Shown here in pieces: positions 58,349-64,000 of a stretch of 64,000 nucleotides of DNA. Every line of letters begins with the position of its first letter. Position 1 is the first letter of the stretch. The DNA lies in contig NC_091119.1 of the NCBI RefSeq assembly GCF_040183065.1, positions 185,751,043 through 185,815,042 on the forward strand, given 5' to 3'. The notes beneath the pieces were generated by a model. It did no database searches, had not been told where the DNA came from, and saw only the letters and a list, made by a program, of their open reading frames with translations. The DNA comes from Periplaneta americana. Lineage: Eukaryota > Arthropoda > Insecta > Blattodea > Blattidae. Made by a program: the position numbers and the translations under genes.

Positions 58349-59852
58349 TTTTCATTACGAAGATTCCTTAATATATATGGCTACCGTGACACGGAGCTGG
58401 CTCCCGGACGACAGGTCGAGCAACAGCCGGTAAAATTCTACCTGCAATGGCGGAAGTAGAAATGGATTTTGAAACCTCCTTTAGAGTAGATGTTGAAAGT
58501 GTTGTCCTTCCGCTCGTATACAAGCTTTATATCGCGAGAATATGTTGCCACTCACTCGTCTAAACTCATTAACTGAAATTCTTTTTTTTTTTTTCCTTAG
58601 TGTTAACCTGGAGTTCCCCTAATATGTGCGGATTCATGACTGTGAAAATCTACTATCTCTACTAATGAGTAATAAGACAAGTGTAGCTTTTAAGGCGGAA
58701 GAAAAAGAGCGAAGAAGGTAGCAATTATTTACTGAGACGGAAAATTTTCCGGAAAATGTAGTGGACAATTGCCCATTCCAGAAAATTTACCGCCCAAACT
58801 AGCGCTGAGGTAGTTGCTTCGTATTCCACTTATACACACTTGCATATACGAATCTGTGACAGGTTAGGTTAGGTTAGTTTAGGTTTTTATTATGCCTTGT
58901 ATATACGATCAACTGCACTGTCACCTTCACTTTTTAACTTTGCTATAGAGTATGCCATTAGGAAAGTCCAGGATAACAGAGAGGGTTTGGAATTTAACCG
59001 GTTACATCAGCTTCTTGTCTATGCGCATGACGTGAATATGTTAGGAGAAAATCCACAAACGATTAGGGAAAACGCGGAAATTCTACTTGAAGCAAATAAA
59101 GAGATAGGGTTGGAAGTAAATCCCGGAAAGACTAAGTATAACTTATGATTATGTCTCGTGATCAGAATATTGTACGAAATGGAACTATAAAAGTTGGAGA
59201 TTTATCCTTCGAAGAGGTGGAAAAGTTCAAATATCTTGGAGCAACAGTAACAAATATAAATGACACTCGGGAGGAAATTAAACGCAGAATAAATATGGGA
59301 AATCCGTGTTATTATTCGGTTGAGAAGCTTTTGTCACCTAGTCTGCTGTCAAAAAATCTGAAAGTTAGAATTTATAAAACAGTTATATTGCCGGTTGTTC
59401 TGTAAGGTTGTGAAACTTGGACTCTCACTTTGAGAGAGGAACAGAGATTAAGAGTGTTTGAGAATAAGGTTCTTAGGAAAATATTTGGGGCTAAGAGGGA
59501 TGAAGTTACAGGAGAATGGAGAAAGTTACACGACACAGAACTGCACGCATTGTATCCTTCACCTGACATAATTAGGAACATTAAATCCAGACGTTTGAGA
59601 TGGGCAGGGCATGTAGCACGTATGGGCGAATCCAGAAATGCATATAGAGTGTTAGTTGGGCGGCCAGAGGGGAAAAGACCTTTGGGGAGGCCGAGACGTA
59701 GATGGGAAGATAATATTAAAATGGATTTGAGGGAGGTGGGATATGGTGGTAGAGAATGGATTAATCTTGCTCAGGATAGGGGCCAATGGCGGGCTTATGT
59801 GAGGGCGGCAATGAACCTCCGGGTTCCTTAAAAGCCAGTAAGCAAGTAAGTA
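58349..59852 (+). repeat. Tandem duplication, unit 1
   Basis: Starts near ttcattacgaagattcc, continues through tatggctaccgtg..., a block with tctgtgacaggttaggttag, and ends in the tail of an RTE-type LINE. The whole series recurs from 59853 to 63942 with insertions. Confidence 0.8.
58917..59850 (+). mobile_element. RTE-type LINE, 5'-truncated, duplicate copy 1
   Basis: Coding from just inside reverse transcriptase ([36 protein letters not shown]) through KFKYLGATVTNINDTREE to NLRVP with tail. Frameshift near 59145 and a stop in the VVL-GCETW region at 59404. The active-site motif reads AHDVN in place of ADDVN, so the reverse transcriptase motif is damaged. No right-hand target duplication. 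Confidence 0.87.
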
Positions 59853-59879
59853 TTCTCATTACGAAGATTCCTTAATATA

Positions 59880-60595
59880 CAGAGTGTTTCGGGGCTGGTG
59901 TTACTAACTTTCAGGGATAGGGAAATGTATCAATTTGAGATAAGGAACCCTGGTCCGGAAATGACTGAATCGAAAGTTATAAGCAAAAATAGTTGTGTGG
60001 AAATGAAATTGTAATTTGGAATCACGTGCCCTCCTTCCCTTAACCTTTGGAACAGCCGTGGAAAGATGGTATGGGCCGGATGTCTCCTACATGGGTACTT
60101 GGCCCGATACAATCTGTGAGCTTGTCTACTGTTCCCATTGGCTCATCCGTATTCGAAAATCATGTCTGCATATTCCGCTCTAGTGTACTCCTCCATTTCA
60201 CTAGGACTGATCGACCGAACACTGCAACTTGTACACATACACTGCTGTCTACAGACGTGCATATCAGGACCGACCATGTCCTTTACACATTGCTCCATCT
60301 GCATTGCTTTAGTGTAGTTTCCTGTCCTCATCCCTCAGACAGCGCACTAAACGGAATACTGTAGGTAGACAACGTAAACAACGTCAGATGAATACAATAT
60401 ATGTGTAAGATGTACAGATTAATACACATAAATAAGGTCTACAGAGGAATAAAATTATTTCATTTTCACAAAACTATTTTTGCTTATAACTTTCTACTGA
60501 ATCATTTCCGGACCAGGGCTCCTTATCTCAAATTGTTACATGTGCCTTTCCCCATAATCCCTGAAAGTTAGTAACGCCAGCCCGGAAACACTCTG
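59880..60595. mobile_element. Long-TIR MITE with paralogous empty site
   Basis: Inverted arms of about 120 bases start cagagtgtttcggggctggt. TA lies on both sides (59878-59879, 60596-60597). The duplicate at 58375 shows the uninterrupted site, confirming the boundaries and the TA target. No transposase is recognised in 716 bases. Confidence 0.9.
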
Positions 60596-60857
60596 TATAT
60601 GGCTACCGTGGCACGCGATCTGGCTCCCGGGCGACAGGTCGAGCAACAGTCGGTAAAATGCTGCGTATAACGGGAGAAGCAGAAATGGATTATGAAACCT
60701 CCTTTAGAGTAGATGTTGAAAGTGTTTCCTTCCGTTCGTACACAAGCTTTATATCGCGAGAATATGTTGTCACTCACTCGTCTAAACTCATTAACTGAAA
60801 TTCTTATTTTTTCCTTAGTATTAACCTGGAGTTCCCCTAATATGTGCGGATTCATGC

Positions 60858-62706
60858 GAAACGCTTTGTCTTTCAAACTTCCCCATAACTAACACGATTT
60901 AGCCAGTTGTCTGTCCTCTCTGTGTCCGTCCATCTGCATGCCTGTTATTCGTCTATCTAGCCCTCTTGTAGTGATGGAAATTTTCCGGAAATTTTAAGTC
61001 TGAATATTTTCTAAAAAATGTTCCCCTTAAGCATTCTTTTTAGGCTGCTTGATTTTATTATCAAGGAAGACTCACCAAGCGACAATGGATTTTCACAACG
61101 ATTGTTCTCCCATGCGTTCTATTCGAAATAAGAAACCTCCCTATAAATTTCTACATCCAGAGAAAGCCTAGTTTCCGAGATATGATTTTTACAAAATCTT
61201 CAATCCAGAGCTATAACAGCTAATGCGAACAGTGCTATGTGCTAGACATATCAGGTAATAAATCTCATCTAGCTGCATATTGTACTGTTAAAATCTCTTT
61301 AAATAATTTTATGCTCGACCATGCCGAAATGTAGTAATTATACACCTGGTAGCAGCCCTTTAATGGACCTCATTAAAGTACACCTATTCATTAAAGTTCA
61401 GATGTTTAACCAATCAGAAAAACCACTGCAACAATATGAAAGCGCAAGTATCGATTATTCTCGGATATGCAATCGAAAGACAACTAGTTCTGTTACTATA
61501 ATACTTAGCGTTAATTGTAAATAATATTCAAATAAATTCAATTTGTCATCTCGTTTTTCAATGTCTAATTCAATTTCAAGGTTATATCAAGATTAATCTT
61601 TATTTTACTCTCTAGATTATATCAAGGTCAATGTCGACATTTGTTTCTCGGAAAAAATCAATACTTTCGCGTCTGCGGACATCTCACAATTTACGAGGTA
61701 TTGCACAAGGTCAGTTCCGCTCCTCATTCAGATAAGAATAACATGAATACTTATGAATAATTTCAAGTTAGAAATATGGTCGTATGAAACTTGGCTATAA
61801 TGGTAATTAAGACGCTCGTATGAAAATGATGAAACTCGCTTCCGCTCGTTTCATAAACATACTCGCGTCTTAATTACTACCATTATAGGCTCGTTGCATA
61901 ATGTACTATAAGTTATGAAAATGACACATCAGATAGCTACATAATATCCATGAAATTGACTATAAAATAGTTTATGAAGAAATGATAAGAAAATGTCAGC
62001 ATACCTGAAATTACCACTGTACTGATCACTGTAGTGGAAATCGTTGTAAAAATGCTCAAAACACAGTGGAAGTTTGCACCACGAACGTTTCAGAAAAATA
62101 AGCTTTACAGCAGTTGTGTACATCAACGTGAACACAAATTCTACAGGAGTGACGAATTTATCAGGTTTGTTGTCAAGGTACCTCGCTGTATGGCAGCCAT
62201 ATTTATACATATTTACATATCTAGGCGATGAAAGCTGTGATGGGATCTTCAGATAGATTCTGATTTTTTTTTCAGACCTGAATTTATATCACACAAAATT
62301 AAAAAAAAAAAAAACTCGTCACATAATCATTCTGGGGATCCAAAATTCCCAAATCAAGTTTTCACAGAAAATCAAAATTTTGGGACAATTTTGACCCCTG
62401 GGGCCCCGAAATTTTTAATTTTATTTTCAATTCAGGTTAGAAATGTTTCAAAAATAGTATTTTCCATTTCTATCACATTGAATTTTTCAAAATATTTATA
62501 AGTATCGAAGACATTCCAAAAAAAAAAAAAAAGAAAGAAACAATGTACACTATAATGTAGGCCTACATCAGGCCTGAAGGGGTTATAAAATGTAATTTCG
62601 CTCTTATTTCGCATTTTATCGAGGATTAAAAGCTACAGTAATATACTTCACATGTTTTAAACATAAAATTACTTCTTTGTCAGTATTTGTGCACATTTCG
62701 CATTTA
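60858..62706. other. Sequence present only in unit 2 of the duplication
   Basis: Flanked by tcatg on both sides (about 60853-60857 and 62705-62709). Contains the palindromic repeat 61788-61894 and A-rich runs. No coding sequence is recognised. It may be an insertion, or the matching part may have been deleted from unit 1. Confidence 0.4.
61788..61912. repeat. Small palindromic repeat
   Basis: Arms ctataatggtaattaagacg and its inverse enclose cgcttccgctcg. The right arm with flank recurs at 18010-18075. Confidence 0.65.
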
Positions 62707-62984
62707 TCATGACTGTAAAAATCTACCTTCTCTACTAATGAGTAATAGAAGTGTAGCTTTTAAGGCGGAAGGAAAGGAGCGAAGAAAGTAGTAATTATGT
62801 GCTGAGGCGGAAAATTTTCCGGAAAATATTGTGGACAATTGTCCATTCCAGAAAATTTATCGGCCAAACTAGCGCTTAGGTAGTTCCCTATCGTATTCCA
62901 CTTATACACACTTGCATATACGAATCTGTGACAGGTTAGGTTAGTTTAGGTTTTTAGTATGCCTTGTATATACGATCAACTGCA

Positions 62985-63942
62985 CTATCACCTTTACTTT
63001 TTAACTTTGGTCTAGAGTATGCCATTAGGAAAATCCAGGATAACAGAGAGGGTTTGGAATTGAACGGGTTACATCAGCTGCTTGTCTATGCGGATGACGT
63101 GAATATGTTAGGAGAAAATCCACAAACGATTAGGGAAAACAGGGGAATTTTACTGGAAGCTAGTAAATAGGTAGGTTTGGAAGTAAATCCCGAAAAGGCA
63201 AAGTATATGATTATGTCTCGTGACCAGAATATTGTACGAAATGGAAATATAAAAATTGGAAATTTATCTTTTGAAGAGATGGAGAAGTTCAAATATCTGG
63301 GAGCAACAGTAACAAGTATAAATGATACTCGGGAGGAAATTAAACACAGAATAAATATGGGAAATATGCGGTTGAGAAAGTTTTATCATCCAGTCTGCTG
63401 TCGAAAAATCTGAAAGTTAGAATTTATAAAACAGTTATATTACCGATTGTTCTGTATGGTTGTGAAACTTGGATTCTCACTTTGAGAGAGGAACAGAAAT
63501 TATGGGTGTTTGAGAATAAGTTTATTAGGAAAATATTTGGGGCTAAGAGGGATGAAGAATGGAGAAAGTTACACAACACAGAATTGCACGCATTGTATTC
63601 TTCACCTGACATAATTAGGAACATTAAATTCCAGACGTTTGAGATGGACAGGGCATGTAGCACGTATGGGCGAATCCAGAAATGCATATAGAGTGTTAGT
63701 TGGAAGGCCGGAGGGAAAAAGACCTTTAGGGAGGCCGAGGCGTAGATGGAACGATACTATTAAAATGGATTTGAGGGAGGTGGGATATGATGATAGGGAA
63801 TGGATTAATCTTGCTCAGGATAGGGACCAATGGCGGGCTTATGTGAGGGCGGCAATGAACCTCCGGGTTCCTTAAAGGCCAGTGAGTAAGTAAGTAATTA
63901 AGTAAGTAAGTAAGTAAGTAAGTGAGTGAGTAAGTAAGTAAG
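62985..63942 (+). mobile_element. RTE-type LINE, 5'-truncated, duplicate copy 2
   Basis: Same 5' truncation point as the copy at 58917. Flanked by a target duplication tatatacgatcaactgca (62967-62984 and 63943-63960), the last bases of which overlap the (AAGT)n tail. Motif [13 protein letters not shown] is kept; stops and frameshifts occur at 63170, 63370 and 63630. Confidence 0.88.
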
Positions 63943-64000
63943 TATATACGATCAACTGCATCTCCATAAAAAAAATCCCTTATAAATTCGACGATTTTCA

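Larger units (their letters stand above)
59853..63942 (+). repeat. Tandem duplication, unit 2, with two later interruptions
   Basis: Matches unit 1 at 59853-59879, 60596-60857 and about 62707-63942. The gaps are a MITE (59880-60595) and about 1.85 kb of unique sequence (60858-62706). Confidence 0.75.

Noticed and set aside
58860-58892. Telomere-like TTAGG repeats (also 62934)
   Set aside because: Only two or three units, inside a dispersed repeat that occurs at several places; no evidence of a former chromosome end.

Overview
This is a stretch of insect nuclear genome: AT-rich, intron-containing genes with GT-AG splice sites, long microsatellites and very dense transposable elements. The high-copy RTE-type LINE with an (AAGT)n tail, the tRNA-derived SINEs and the mariner and Penelope-like elements resemble what I know from cockroach genomes (Blattodea, for example Periplaneta). 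The species is an inference. Nothing here looks bacterial.

Only two host genes can be supported, and they converge. (1) A plus-strand gene with six visible exons from 3984 to 18299, 5' end outside or unrecognised, encodes at least 322 residues with two CUB-like domains and a hydrophobic C-terminus. All exon phases join cleanly, and a polyA signal follows the stop. (2) A minus-strand gene with eight coding exons from 58152 down to 22864 encodes a complete 510-residue member of the major facilitator family, MFSD12. It too has consistent phases and a polyA signal. The introns and the 4.6 kb between the two stops are mostly transposon remains.

Layout: 1-510 degenerate satellite; 2450-3470 LINE RNase H relic; 3500-3785 Penelope-like inverted pair; 3984-18299 CUB gene, its introns holding tRNA-derived SINEs, an internally deleted mariner-type element, a MITE, a nearly intact mariner, Penelope-like elements and an unclassified conserved repeat pseudogene; 18300-22860 SINE, LINE and microsatellites; 22864-32020 MFSD12 last exon and a 9 kb intron with a Helitron nested in a possible pogo-like element and a 382-bp tandem array; 32021-47531 further MFSD12 exons, with fold-back elements, LINE relics, a hAT copy and a full-length but broken pogo-like transposon; 47700-49620 nested composite insertion and a THAP-domain relic split by a SINE; 50900-58205 mariner relics, LINEs and MFSD12 exons 2 and 1; 58350-63942 a tandem duplication carrying an RTE-type LINE, later hit by a MITE.

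There is no multigene pathway here. The most interesting material is in the mobile elements. Several Penelope-like lineages sit as inverted pairs whose ends carry a motif resembling a hammerhead ribozyme. A composite insert is bounded by one 11-bp target duplication. A MITE family shows 7-bp duplications at three sites. A paralogous empty site dates one MITE insertion. Several transposon ends lie within about 45 bp of splice sites.
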